This document shows positions 1 through 8,857 of a DNA stretch of 52,003 nucleotides, in pieces; the first letter of the stretch is position 1; the number at the start of each line of letters is the position of its first letter. The DNA is from Bacillus sp. MUM 116. Lineage in GTDB: Bacteria > Bacillota > Bacilli > Bacillales > Cytobacillaceae. The notes beneath the pieces were generated by a model. That model was not told where the DNA came from. It ran no database searches and saw only the letters and a list, made by a program, of their open reading frames with translations. Both the position numbers and the translations under genes were made by a program. The stretch is taken from positions 1 to 52,003 of the forward strand of contig NZ_MLYR01000012.1 of NCBI RefSeq assembly GCF_001866655.1, in the 5' to 3' direction.

Positions 1-16
1 TAAAGGCGACTTAATC

Positions 17-45
17 ATCTTACCAAGTTATCAACCTAAAGTCAA
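17..45 (-). promoter_or_regulatory. rRNA operon promoter P2 (reads off the left edge)
   Basis: On the minus strand a -35 TTGACT (40-45) and a -10 TAAGAT (17-22) are separated by exactly 17 bp. They are followed by AAGTCGCC, a sequence typical of the start region of Bacillus rRNA transcripts. The promoter reads out of the window at position 1. In B. subtilis an rRNA operon follows lysS, so this is most likely the downstream promoter of an rRNA operon just outside the window. The rRNA genes themselves are not visible here. Confidence 0.72.
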
Positions 46-100
46 TAACTTTTTTTATTTCTTTTTTGTTACTCATTGTTGTTTTGCAACAACAGATATT

Positions 101-129
101 AATATACCACCATTAAAGGTATGGTGCAA
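101..129 (-). promoter_or_regulatory. rRNA operon promoter P1
   Basis: On the minus strand TTGCAC (124-129) and TATATT (101-106) lie 17 bp apart, 84 bp upstream of the second promoter at 17-45. Tandem promoters with roughly this separation are the usual arrangement of Bacillus rRNA operons. The rest of 1-235 is AT-rich and holds no gene that I can see; a small inverted repeat (TTGTTG/CAACAA) lies between the two promoters. Confidence 0.6.
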
Positions 130-235
130 TAGTTTTTTTATGATTATATTTAACTATTTTAAAATAAAAATATTCGCATTCTTCAATTATTAATTTAGCT
201 ATTTGCATCCACTAATAACGTGTTCATCAAAGCAA

Positions 236-263
236 AATAAAAATGCCGGGAAAAGCCCGGCAT
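236..263 (-). terminator. lysS terminator
   Basis: An 8-bp GC-rich stem (ATGCCGGG 243-250 with CCCGGCAT 256-263, 5-nt loop) is followed on the minus strand by a T-rich run. It lies 14 bp past the lysS stop codon and is the end of the folate-dus-lysS transcription unit. The stem also has T residues on the plus side. Confidence 0.9.
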
Positions 264-276
264 TTTTCAAATAATA

Positions 277-1803
<1,527 letters not shown>

Positions 1804-1867
1804 TTAAATCCGCATTTTAATACATACTTTATTATTTTACACAAACTTGGGAATTCAGACATTAAAA

Positions 1868-1909
1868 AAGTTTAAAAATAAAATAAAACTGCCAGCAATT
1901 CACTGGCAG
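1868..1909 (-). terminator. dusB terminator
   Basis: The stem CTGCCAG (1889-1895) pairs with CTGGCAG (1903-1909), and the minus strand continues into a TTTTATTTTATTTTT run. It lies between dusB and lysS, so lysS is probably also transcribed from its own promoter. Confidence 0.85.
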
Positions 1910-1952
1910 CTACATAGTCATTATAGATAAGCGAAATTGGAAACTCAAGCTT

Positions 1953-2945
1953 TTATCCTACTGTCAACTCTTTTTCTTCAGCTTCTGCAACTAAACCATT
2001 TAATAGAGTTACTAATTCTTCGCGGCTATTACACTCATTAATAGCGTTACGAGCTATACCGTTACCGCGGATTCCTTTTAAATACCAAGCAGCATGCTTT
2101 CGCATTTCACGTACAGCAATATTCTCATTCTTGAGTGCAATTAAGCGGTCCAGGTGGAGAATACAAACATCAATTTTTTCTCGAACAGACGGATCGCCAA
2201 GCAATTTACCTGTTTCCAGATACTGAACGGTCCTATAGATCATCCAAGGATTGCCCAGTGCAGCCCTTCCAATCATCACTCCATCAACGCCAGTTTCCTC
2301 AAGCATCCTTTTTGCATCCTGAGGGGTCTGAACATCCCCGTTTCCGATAAGAGGAATATTAATGGATTGTTTTACCTCACGAATAATGTCCCAGTTTGCT
2401 TTACCTTCATACATTTGAACCCTGGTACGGCCGTGCAGGGAAACAGCCTTTCCACCAGCACGTTCGACTGCCTGGGCATTTCGAACCGCATAAATATGGT
2501 CCTCATCCCAGCCCATCCGCATTTTTACGGTAACTGGCTTCTCGACTGCATCAACAACCGCTGATACCATTTCATAGATTTTATTAGGATCTAAAAGCCA
2601 TTTTGCCCCTGCATCACATTTTGTGATTTTAGGGACTGGACATCCCATATTAATATCAATAATGTCTGCATTCGTATTTTTATCAACAAATTGAGCTGCT
2701 TCTACAAGTGATTCTTTTTCTCCACCGAAGATTTGCAGGCTTAATGGCTTCTCCCGCTCATCGATGTAAAGCATATTCATCGTTTTTTCATTTCTGAAAT
2801 TAATCCCTTTATCACTTACCATTTCGGCACACACTAAACCAGCCCCAAACTCTTTTACCGTTAAACGAAAGGCAGAGTTACATACACCGGCCATTGGCGC
2901 TAAAACGACTTGGTTCTTCATTTCAATATCACCAATTTTCAACAT
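1953..2945 (-). CDS. dusB: tRNA-dihydrouridine synthase B
   Basis: This is an FMN-dependent reductase that converts uridine to dihydrouridine in tRNA D-loops. The 330-residue TIM-barrel protein has the N-terminal APMAG (16-20), the MGCPVPK motif with the catalytic Cys102, a VKMRMGWD segment, and GNGDV plus GVMIGRAALGNPW at the FMN phosphate site. It matches the YacF branch of B. subtilis. The start is well supported by AGGAAAGGAGG about 9 nt before the ATG. It is the last gene of the folate operon before a terminator. Confidence 0.96.
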   Translation of the reverse strand: MLKIGDIEMKNQVVLAPMAGVCNSAFRLTVKEFGAGLVCAEMVSDKGINFRNEKTMNMLYIDEREKPLSLQIFGGEKESLVEAAQFVDKNTNADIIDINMGCPVPKITKCDAGAKWLLDPNKIYEMVSAVVDAVEKPVTVKMRMGWDEDHIYAVRNAQAVERAGGKAVSLHGRTRVQMYEGKANWDIIREVKQSINIPLIGNGDVQTPQDAKRMLEETGVDGVMIGRAALGNPWMIYRTVQYLETGKLLGDPSVREKIDVCILHLDRLIALKNENIAVREMRKHAAWYLKGIRGNGIARNAINECNSREELVTLLNGLVAEAEEKELTVG

Positions 2946-2963
2946 TCAAACATACCTCCTTTC

Positions 2964-3176
2964 CTAATCTTCTTTTGGTGGCTCTAATTCTTCAATACTT
3001 ATTTTTAATGACTGAGTTATTTTTTTCAGCAAATCGCTTGGCGGCAGGCGATTTCCTCTCTCAATCTCACCTAAAATTGAAACTGAAACTCCTAATTCCT
3101 TCGAAAAGCTCTCCTGCGTAAACCCTTTTAGCTTCCGATAGGCTCGAATACGTCTTCCCCATTTTTCCGCTTCCAT
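2964..3176 (-). CDS. yazB: Small XRE-type helix-turn-helix protein of the folate operon
   Basis: This 70-residue protein is almost entirely an XRE/Cro-type helix-turn-helix (about 9-62, with the recognition helix in the segment VSVSILGEIERGNRLP). It sits where YazB sits in B. subtilis, and its start lies 49 nt inside the end of folK, which implies translational coupling. No regulatory target is known to me. Its fixed place suggests a local or operon-level regulator, but that is inference. Confidence 0.85.
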   Translation of the reverse strand: MEAEKWGRRIRAYRKLKGFTQESFSKELGVSVSILGEIERGNRLPPSDLLKKITQSLKISIEELEPPKED

Positions 3177-3658
3177 ATCCGGACTCCTTCTTTATCAGGT
3201 AATTCATCTAATGATGCTTGAAGTGGTTTTTCCATCCCTGGAATGATCATTTTTGGCCGAATTTCCAATAGCGGCACAATGACAAATGCCCGCTCATGCA
3301 TTCGGGGATGAGGGACATTGAGGCTCTCTGTTTCAATATTTTCATGATTATACAAGAGAATGTCAAGGTCTATTGTCCGCGGTCCCCATTTTATTTCCCT
3401 TTTCCTTCCAAGTTGCTGCTCTGTTTTTAAACAGATTTCTAATAGTTCATAGGCATTGAACTCAGTCTTTATCTCGATTACCATATTCAAAAATAAATCC
3501 TGATCCTCATAACCAACCGGATCTGTTTCATAAACAGAGGAACAAATTACTAACTCTATTTTTGGATTTTTTGATAGCAGCTTAATAGCTTGTCCTAAAT
3601 AATCATATCGGTTCCCCATGTTTGAGCCAAGGGAAATAAATGCTGTATTCTCCACCAT
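3128..3658 (-). CDS. folK: 2-amino-4-hydroxy-6-hydroxymethyldihydropteridine diphosphokinase
   Basis: HPPK transfers pyrophosphate from ATP to 6-hydroxymethyl-dihydropterin, supplying the substrate of dihydropteroate synthase (FolP). The 176-residue protein has the GSNMGNR start segment (11-17) and the family signature GPRTIDLDI (92-100), whose aspartates bind magnesium. Its start codon overlaps the folB stop (TAATG), and its 3' end overlaps yazB. It acts directly with the two upstream genes in tetrahydrofolate synthesis. Confidence 0.97.
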   Translation of the reverse strand: MVENTAFISLGSNMGNRYDYLGQAIKLLSKNPKIELVICSSVYETDPVGYEDQDLFLNMVIEIKTEFNAYELLEICLKTEQQLGRKREIKWGPRTIDLDILLYNHENIETESLNVPHPRMHERAFVIVPLLEIRPKMIIPGMEKPLQASLDELPDKEGVRIWKRKNGEDVFEPIGS

Positions 3659-4017
3659 TATCTTCTCCTTGTAATTTCTACTGCAACAGACTTGTAATGG
3701 CCTGGAATTGGCGGGTCAGGTTTTATCAATTTTACAGTAACATCCTTGACCAGTGTAAACTCCTTTAACACACTTGCAGCGATGTTTTCCGCAACAGTTT
3801 CTAGTAACTTATATGGTTCCCCTTCAACGATTTTTTGGCAAAGCTGAAATACCTCGCCATAATGAACCGAGTACTCCAATTCATCTGTTTCCCCTGCCCT
3901 TTTTAAATCCAATGATATGATTAAATCGACAATGAAACGCTGGCCAAGACGATTTTCCTCAGGAAACACTCCATGATATCCGTAAAACTCCATTTGATTT
4001 AAATAAATTTTATCCAA
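3658..4017 (-). CDS. folB: Dihydroneopterin aldolase
   Basis: This enzyme cleaves dihydroneopterin to 6-hydroxymethyl-dihydropterin and glycolaldehyde. The predicted 119 residues match the usual length of about 120. The N-terminal MEFYGYHGV segment and the C-terminal KPDPPIPGHYKSVAVEI segment are typical. I chose the TTG at 4017, preceded by AAAGGGAGAG, because it gives the family N-terminus (MDKIYL...). An upstream ATG at 4044 adds nine residues encoded within folP and lacks a fitting ribosome binding site. The gene overlaps folP by 8 nt. Confidence 0.95.
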   Translation of the reverse strand: MDKIYLNQMEFYGYHGVFPEENRLGQRFIVDLIISLDLKRAGETDELEYSVHYGEVFQLCQKIVEGEPYKLLETVAENIAASVLKEFTLVKDVTVKLIKPDPPIPGHYKSVAVEITRRR

Positions 4018-4855
4018 GGATCTCTCCCTTTCCCATAAGTACATCTATCATTTTTGCCATCCTGCTCATTTCTTTTACATCATGTACCCGAACAATATGA
4101 CATCCTTTCTGAATCCCGTAGCAAACGGTTGCTCCAGTGCCTTCCAATCTCTCATTAACTGGCAAATCCAAAGCTTCCCCAATCATCCTTTTTCGTGAGG
4201 TCCCCAATAGGACCGGGTATCCGATTGATGTTAACGTATCAAGATCCCGCATCATTTCAATATTTTCCTGATAATCCTTTGCAAAACCGATACCTGGATC
4301 TAAAATAATGTTCTCATCACGAACCCCTGCTTTTTTTACGATTGAAATGCTTTCAAAAAGATCGTTTATAACATCCCTAATAAAAATATTATAATTTCGT
4401 TCATTACGATTATGTTGCAGAATGATAGGCACATCAAATTCCGCAGCAACACCAGCCATTTTGTCATCAGCCTTGGCTCCCCAAATATCATTAATGATAT
4501 GAGCGCCTGCTTTAAGGGCTTCCTCAGCTACCTTTGCTTTATAAGTATCAATGGAGATCGGAACAGGAACCTGCTTAGATAGTGCATTAATAATGGGAAC
4601 CACTCTTTCAATTTCTTCCTCTTCAGAAATGACCTCATAACCAGGACGAGTAGATTCACCGCCAATATCAATGATATCTGCCCCATTTGAAACCATCTCA
4701 TGCGCATGCTCTAATGCCATGTTCATATCATTAAATTTACCGCCATCAGAAAATGAATCGGGTGTGATATTTAAAACACCCATGATCATGGTTTTTTGAT
4801 TAAGGTCCAGTGTATATTTTCCACATACAATTTTTTGTATCCCCGTTTTACTCAT
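4010..4855 (-). CDS. folP: Dihydropteroate synthase
   Basis: This enzyme condenses p-aminobenzoate with hydroxymethyl-dihydropterin pyrophosphate and is the sulfonamide target. The 281-residue TIM barrel shows both family signatures: the GVLNITPDSFSDGG region (26-39) and DIIDIGGESTRPG. The ATG at 4855 follows GGAGG by 7 nt; an ATG 15 nt upstream overlaps that same GGAGG. In B. subtilis pabB, pabA and pabC precede this gene; here cysK and its terminator do, and folP has its own promoter at 4908-4937. Confidence 0.97.
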   Translation of the reverse strand: MSKTGIQKIVCGKYTLDLNQKTMIMGVLNITPDSFSDGGKFNDMNMALEHAHEMVSNGADIIDIGGESTRPGYEVISEEEEIERVVPIINALSKQVPVPISIDTYKAKVAEEALKAGAHIINDIWGAKADDKMAGVAAEFDVPIILQHNRNERNYNIFIRDVINDLFESISIVKKAGVRDENIILDPGIGFAKDYQENIEMMRDLDTLTSIGYPVLLGTSRKRMIGEALDLPVNERLEGTGATVCYGIQKGCHIVRVHDVKEMSRMAKMIDVLMGKGEILG

Positions 4856-4907
4856 TCCGATATCCTCCATGATAATTGTCGTTTCTTTGGTTTAATAAAC
4901 TGTATTT

Positions 4908-4937
4908 ATCATACACGAAATTTTAATATCATTGCAA
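4908..4937 (-). promoter_or_regulatory. Sigma-A promoter of the folP operon
   Basis: On the minus strand TTGCAA (4932-4937) and TATGAT (4908-4913) are 18 bp apart. The -35 partly overlaps the T-tract of the cysK terminator. It would start folP-folB-folK-yazB-dusB independently of the missing pab genes. Confidence 0.6.
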
Positions 4938-4973
4938 AAAAATAAGGTGTGGCCAAATGCAGCCATCACCTTA
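4935..4973 (-). terminator. cysK terminator
   Basis: An 11-bp stem with one bulge (TAAGGTGTGGC 4943-4953 with GCCATCACCTTA 4962-4973) is followed on the minus strand by ATTTTTTT. It begins 14 bp after the cysK stop codon. Confidence 0.85.
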
Positions 4974-4987
4974 TCTAATTTAAGATA

Positions 4988-5911
4988 TTAATCCAGCTGG
5001 TAAAGTGGTGTACTTAAGTAGCGCTCACCGTTATCCGGAATGATCGCCAATACCTTTTTACCTTTTCCAAGTTGTTTAGCAGCTTTAACCGCTGCAGCGA
5101 TTGCCGCACCAGATGAGATACCACCTAAAATTCCTTCTTCTCTAGCCGCACGGCGGGCATATTCAAATGCCTCTTCTGTGGTAATTTGAATCACTTCATC
5201 GTAAATATCTGTATTTAATGTTTCTGGTACAAATCCGGCTCCAAGTCCTTGAAGCTTGTGAAGGCCCGGTTTTCCACCTGATAAAACAGCCGAGTCTTTT
5301 GGTTCAACTGCGAAAATTTTTAGATTTGGATAATGTTCACGAAGGACACTTCCTGCACCAGTAATGGTTCCACCAGTACCAATTCCGGAAACAAAGCCAT
5401 CCAATTGCTCCATTTGCGCGACAATTTCCGGTCCAGTCGTTCTTCTGTGAACTTCTGGGTTTGCTTGGTTTTTGAATTGCTGCGGCATAAAATATCCGTT
5501 CTCTGCTGCAAGTGCCTCCGATTTAGCAATGGCTCCTTTCATTCCTTCCGGTCCAGGTGTTAATACTAGTTCTGCACCATAGGCACGAAGAAGATTTCTT
5601 CTTTCCAAGCTCATTGTCTCAGGCATAACAAAAATTGCTTTGTAGCCTTTTGCAGCAGCAATCATCGCAAGACCGATACCTGTATTACCACTTGTTGGTT
5701 CGATAATGGTATCTTTACCAGGCGCAATAAGACCTTGTTCTTCTGCGGCTTCAATCATTGCTAAACCAATACGATCTTTAACACTGCTTCCAGGATTAAA
5801 ATATTCTAATTTCAAATAAACTTCAGCACTGTTTTCATCTACTAATTTATTTAATTTTACAATTGGTGTTTGACCGACTAATTCGGCAACTGAATTTGCA
5901 ACACGAACCAT
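4988..5911 (-). CDS. cysK: Cysteine synthase A (O-acetylserine thiol-lyase)
   Basis: This PLP enzyme makes cysteine from O-acetylserine and sulfide. The 307-residue protein has the PLP lysine in PGSSVKDR (Lys45), the substrate loop TSGNTG (73-78), and the phosphate-binding GTGGTITG loop. The start follows GGGGG. Upstream lie a good sigma-A promoter and a sequence resembling the operator of CymR, the cysteine repressor of B. subtilis, so repression by cysteine supply is likely. It is a single-gene unit bounded by terminators. Confidence 0.98.
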   Translation of the reverse strand: MVRVANSVAELVGQTPIVKLNKLVDENSAEVYLKLEYFNPGSSVKDRIGLAMIEAAEEQGLIAPGKDTIIEPTSGNTGIGLAMIAAAKGYKAIFVMPETMSLERRNLLRAYGAELVLTPGPEGMKGAIAKSEALAAENGYFMPQQFKNQANPEVHRRTTGPEIVAQMEQLDGFVSGIGTGGTITGAGSVLREHYPNLKIFAVEPKDSAVLSGGKPGLHKLQGLGAGFVPETLNTDIYDEVIQITTEEAFEYARRAAREEGILGGISSGAAIAAAVKAAKQLGKGKKVLAIIPDNGERYLSTPLYQLD

Positions 5912-5932
5912 TATTGTTTACCCCCAAATCTT

Positions 5933-5957
5933 TATTCCGAGTATTTTTATTGGATTT
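5933..5957 (-). promoter_or_regulatory. Probable CymR operator upstream of cysK
   Basis: On the plus strand the imperfect palindrome TATTCC...ATTGGATTT resembles the CymR motif (a CC half-site, an AT-rich centre, an ATNGG half-site). It overlaps the expected transcription start just downstream of the cysK promoter, where repression by blocking would work. The assignment rests on remembered consensus, not on a scored matrix. Confidence 0.45.
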
Positions 5958-5963
5958 ATATAC

Positions 5964-5993
5964 AATGTACCAGTTTTAACCTCATTTTGTCAA
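5964..5993 (-). promoter_or_regulatory. Sigma-A promoter of cysK
   Basis: A perfect -35 TTGACA (5988-5993) and a -10 TACATT (5964-5969) lie 18 bp apart on the minus strand, about 55 bp before the cysK start. Confidence 0.65.
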
Positions 5994-6021
5994 TTAGTTT
6001 TGTTCAATAAATTCTTAAAAT

Positions 6022-6056
6022 TTCATAAAAAAAGAACACAGAAATATTTATCTGTG
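6022..6056 (-). terminator. Terminator after the PpiC-type foldase gene
   Basis: The stem CACAGA (6037-6042) pairs with TCTGTG (6051-6056), followed on the minus strand by TTCTTTTTTTATG. It ends within 2 bp of the stop codon, which fits the end of the coaX-hslO-yacD unit. Confidence 0.75.
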
Positions 6057-6057
6057 C

Positions 6058-6954
6058 CTAATCATTTTTTTCTTTTCCATAAAACCAACTTACTTTTGCT
6101 TCATCCCAAAAAGTCCTTGCCGATGCTGGTACCTTCATTTGCTGAAGGGCCATTTGCCTGCGGATTTCCTCTTTTACATCTTGAAAAGAGTACGTTTCAC
6201 CTTTTATAATTCCTTCTAATTTTAGGATTGCATAACCTTGATCGACTTTTATCGGCATGCTCCATTCCCCAACTTTTAAATTTTTAGCTGTTTGGACATA
6301 TTCGAAAGGATATCGGTCATCATCCTTTGAAATATAACCAATGTCGCCGCCATCATTGGCTGAAAAATCATCGATAGACCGTTCCATTGCCATCGCTGAA
6401 AAGCTTGAGCCCTGGGATAGCTCTTTTAAGGACTTTTCTGCTTCCGTTTTTGTTTTTACAATAATCTGTGACAAATGAAAGGCAGTTGGGATATCAAATA
6501 AATCTTTATTTTGATTATAATAATTTCTCATTTCTTGTTCGGAATCAGCTACATCCTTTGTCAAAATTTCCTCAAGCAAGAGACTATTTCGAATTTGTTC
6601 TTTCCACTTTTTCTCATTCTCCTGCCTTTTTTCGCTAGCTGAATGATAAGTCGTTTGAATCATTCTAAATTCTCTTTCAACATCCTGCTTGGAAACCTTT
6701 ATTTTGTATTTTTCCGCCATTTCCTTTATGACCTTTTGATCAATCATATCTTTTAAAACTTCTTTGCCATACCTTGCTTCTAATTCACTTAGCCATTCCT
6801 TCCTTGAAATCTCCCTTGTCCCTATTGTAGCCACAATCTCTTTCTTTAAGCCGGCACCGTTTGCCTTTTTCTCTTTTACGAGAAAGATGGTGATGGTTAC
6901 GAAATTAACCAAAATCAGGGCGGCTACCACAAGCCGGAGCTGCTTCGTATTCAA
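6058..6954 (-). CDS. yacD: Membrane-anchored PpiC-type peptidyl-prolyl isomerase (YacD)
   Basis: This 298-residue protein begins with one membrane segment or uncleaved signal (about 6-26) and has a SurA/PrsA-like N-terminal helical region. A parvulin (PpiC) domain follows (about 155-245, with FHLSQIIVKTK and DGGDIGYI). It probably assists folding of exported proteins on the outer face of the membrane. It has no lipobox cysteine, unlike PrsA, so it is anchored by the N-terminal helix. The start is a TTG preceded by GGGGG. It lies 23 bp downstream of hslO and probably forms an operon with coaX and hslO. Confidence 0.88.
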   Translation of the reverse strand: MNTKQLRLVVAALILVNFVTITIFLVKEKKANGAGLKKEIVATIGTREISRKEWLSELEARYGKEVLKDMIDQKVIKEMAEKYKIKVSKQDVEREFRMIQTTYHSASEKRQENEKKWKEQIRNSLLLEEILTKDVADSEQEMRNYYNQNKDLFDIPTAFHLSQIIVKTKTEAEKSLKELSQGSSFSAMAMERSIDDFSANDGGDIGYISKDDDRYPFEYVQTAKNLKVGEWSMPIKVDQGYAILKLEGIIKGETYSFQDVKEEIRRQMALQQMKVPASARTFWDEAKVSWFYGKEKND

Positions 6955-6977
6955 CTACTTTTCCCCCAATGCCCCGC

Positions 6978-7856
6978 TTATTCCGCTTTCTCTTTCAACA
7001 GTTCCAATTCTTCTTTTGTAAAAAGATATTTTTCATTGCAAAAATGACAATGTGCTTCAGCTTGTCCATCCTCTTCAATCATAGCCGTAATTTCAACAGC
7101 ACCTAATCCGAGAATTGCATTCGCAAAACGCTCTTTTGAACACGTACATTGGAATTTTATCGGCATCGTTTCAAGAATCTTTACCGACTCCTCGCCAAAA
7201 AGTTCTCCCAATATTTCCTCTGGAGTAAGCCCTTTTTCAATTAATTTAGAAATAGGAGGGATTATTTTTAACCGCTCCTCAATTTTCGAAATGACTTTAT
7301 CTTCAATCCCTGGCATTAATTGAAGGATAAAACCCCCGGCAGCTAAGATGGAATCATCAGGATTCACAAGAACACCCACACCGACTGATGAGGGAACTTG
7401 CTCGGATGTAGCAAAATAATAAGTAAAATCTTCCCCTAATTCTCCGGATACAAGTGGAACCTTCCCAGAAAAGAAGTCACGCAGTCCAATATCCTTTATA
7501 ACAGTCAATGAACCCGTAGTGCCGACCGCACGGCGGACATCAAGCTTTCCTTGGGCATTCGCCTCAAAGTCAACATGCGGGTTTGTGACATAACCACGGA
7601 CTTCCCCAATGGCATTACTATCTACTAGGATAGGGCCAAGCGGACCGTCCCCTTCAATTTTAATCGTTAGTTTTTCTTCCCCTTTCAGCATTGCTCCCAT
7701 CATGACTCCTGCCGTAAGGGAACGTCCTATTGCTGCTGAAGCGGTTCTCCATGTATCATGGCGGCGCTGTGCTTCACTTACCGTTTCTGTTGTACGGACA
7801 GCATAGGCACGAACATGACCATCATAAGCAAGTGCTTTTACAAGATAATCGTTCAT
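6978..7856 (-). CDS. hslO: Redox-regulated chaperone Hsp33
   Basis: Hsp33 is a holdase activated by oxidation in the cytoplasm. The 292-residue protein has the four zinc-binding cysteines of the redox switch as CTC (237, 239) and CHFC (270, 273), which is the CXC...CXXC pattern of the family. GAAAGGAA lies 7 nt before the ATG. It is 15 bp downstream of coaX and 23 bp upstream of the foldase gene. The neighbours suggest an envelope and stress folding unit joined to coenzyme A synthesis. Confidence 0.96.
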   Translation of the reverse strand: MNDYLVKALAYDGHVRAYAVRTTETVSEAQRRHDTWRTASAAIGRSLTAGVMMGAMLKGEEKLTIKIEGDGPLGPILVDSNAIGEVRGYVTNPHVDFEANAQGKLDVRRAVGTTGSLTVIKDIGLRDFFSGKVPLVSGELGEDFTYYFATSEQVPSSVGVGVLVNPDDSILAAGGFILQLMPGIEDKVISKIEERLKIIPPISKLIEKGLTPEEILGELFGEESVKILETMPIKFQCTCSKERFANAILGLGAVEITAMIEEDGQAEAHCHFCNEKYLFTKEELELLKEKAE

Positions 7857-7871
7857 TTACAAGTTTCCTTT

Positions 7872-8657
7872 CTAATTGTTATGGTGATTTGCATCCAAAT
7901 TTCGTTTATAGATTAACTGCAGGCCTTTTAACGTTAAAAACGGATCGACAACATCAATAATCTTTGATTCTTGAGCAATTAAATTAGATAAACCTCCGGT
8001 AGCAATGACCGTAGGTTTTTTCTCACTTTGCTCCATCATCCTTCTTACAATTCCCTCAACTTGCCCAACATACCCATAAACAATCCCCGCCTGCATGGCA
8101 GCAACCGTGTTTTTCCCGATTACACCTTCCGGACGGGCAATCTCAATTCTTGGAAGCTTTGCAGCCTTTGAGTAAAGAGCCTCAGTTGAAATTCCTACTC
8201 CAGGTGCAATCGCCCCTCCCATATATTGACGGTCTTCATTAACATAACAATATGTAGTTGCGGTTCCAAAATCGACGATAATCAGCGGACTTCCATATTC
8301 ATGAATCGCTGCCACAGCATTGACAATCCGGTCTGCCCCGACTTCTCTTGGGTTTTCATATTTAATATTAAGTCCTGTTTTGATTCCAGGCCCCACCACA
8401 AGCGGTTTGATATGAAAATACTTCTGACACATTCTTTCTAATGCAAACATGATCGGGGGCACAACAGAAGAAATAATAATTCCGTCAATTTCAGAAAAAC
8501 TTAAATTTGAATGTTCAAACAAGGATTTAATGATCATCCCAAATTCATCCTCTGTTCGGTTGCGGTTTGTTTCAATCCGCCAATGATGTTTTAGTTCATC
8601 GCCTTTATAAACTCCCAATACAATATTTGTATTCCCCACATCAAAGACAAAAATCAA
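7872..8657 (-). CDS. coaX: Type III pantothenate kinase
   Basis: CoaX phosphorylates pantothenate in the first step of coenzyme A synthesis. The ASKHA-fold protein has the N-terminal [11 protein letters not shown] phosphate loop, TEDEFG, SSVVPP, and the [11 protein letters not shown] and DFGTATT motifs. I favour the TTG at 8657, which gives an N-terminus equivalent to B. subtilis CoaX (261 residues). A GTG at 8666 would add three residues. The ribosome binding site (AAAGTGAG) is weak for either start. Confidence 0.95.
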   Translation of the reverse strand: MIFVFDVGNTNIVLGVYKGDELKHHWRIETNRNRTEDEFGMIIKSLFEHSNLSFSEIDGIIISSVVPPIMFALERMCQKYFHIKPLVVGPGIKTGLNIKYENPREVGADRIVNAVAAIHEYGSPLIIVDFGTATTYCYVNEDRQYMGGAIAPGVGISTEALYSKAAKLPRIEIARPEGVIGKNTVAAMQAGIVYGYVGQVEGIVRRMMEQSEKKPTVIATGGLSNLIAQESKIIDVVDPFLTLKGLQLIYKRNLDANHHNN

Positions 8658-8774
8658 ATCTATCACTCACTTTACAGATTTATCATTTATCATACTGAAA
8701 ACATAATAACATAATTGTGGTATATCATGTAAAAAAACTCACCGATTGGAGCTCTCTTAATGATGGTTTATGAT

Positions 8775-8818
8775 GCATAGCCGCACCTATGCCCTAAAGG
8801 AAAATTACTTTCCTTAGG
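8775..8818. other. Two extra hairpins between ftsH and coaX
   Basis: GCATAG (8775-8780) pairs with CTATGC (8787-8792). Directly next to it CCTAAAGGAAA (8793-8803) pairs, with one bulged A, with TTTCCTTAGG (8809-8818). With the ftsH terminator at 8826-8849 they make three hairpins in a row. No coding frame explains them. Read on the plus strand, the third hairpin would be the terminator of a short three-hairpin RNA. Confidence 0.55.
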
Positions 8819-8849
8819 CAAAAAAAGAGTGCTTCAATTGAAGCACTCT
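8815..8849 (-). terminator. ftsH terminator
   Basis: A perfect 10-bp stem (AGAGTGCTTC 8826-8835 with GAAGCACTCT 8840-8849, loop AATT) is followed on the minus strand by CTTTTTTTG. It lies 9 bp after the ftsH stop codon. T residues on the plus side could make it bidirectional. Confidence 0.9.
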
Positions 8850-8857
8850 TTTATCAT

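Noticed and set aside
2154..2564. Plus-strand frame of 136 codons opposite dusB
   Set aside because: It lies wholly within a well-recognised gene on the other strand and has no ribosome binding site or family resemblance.
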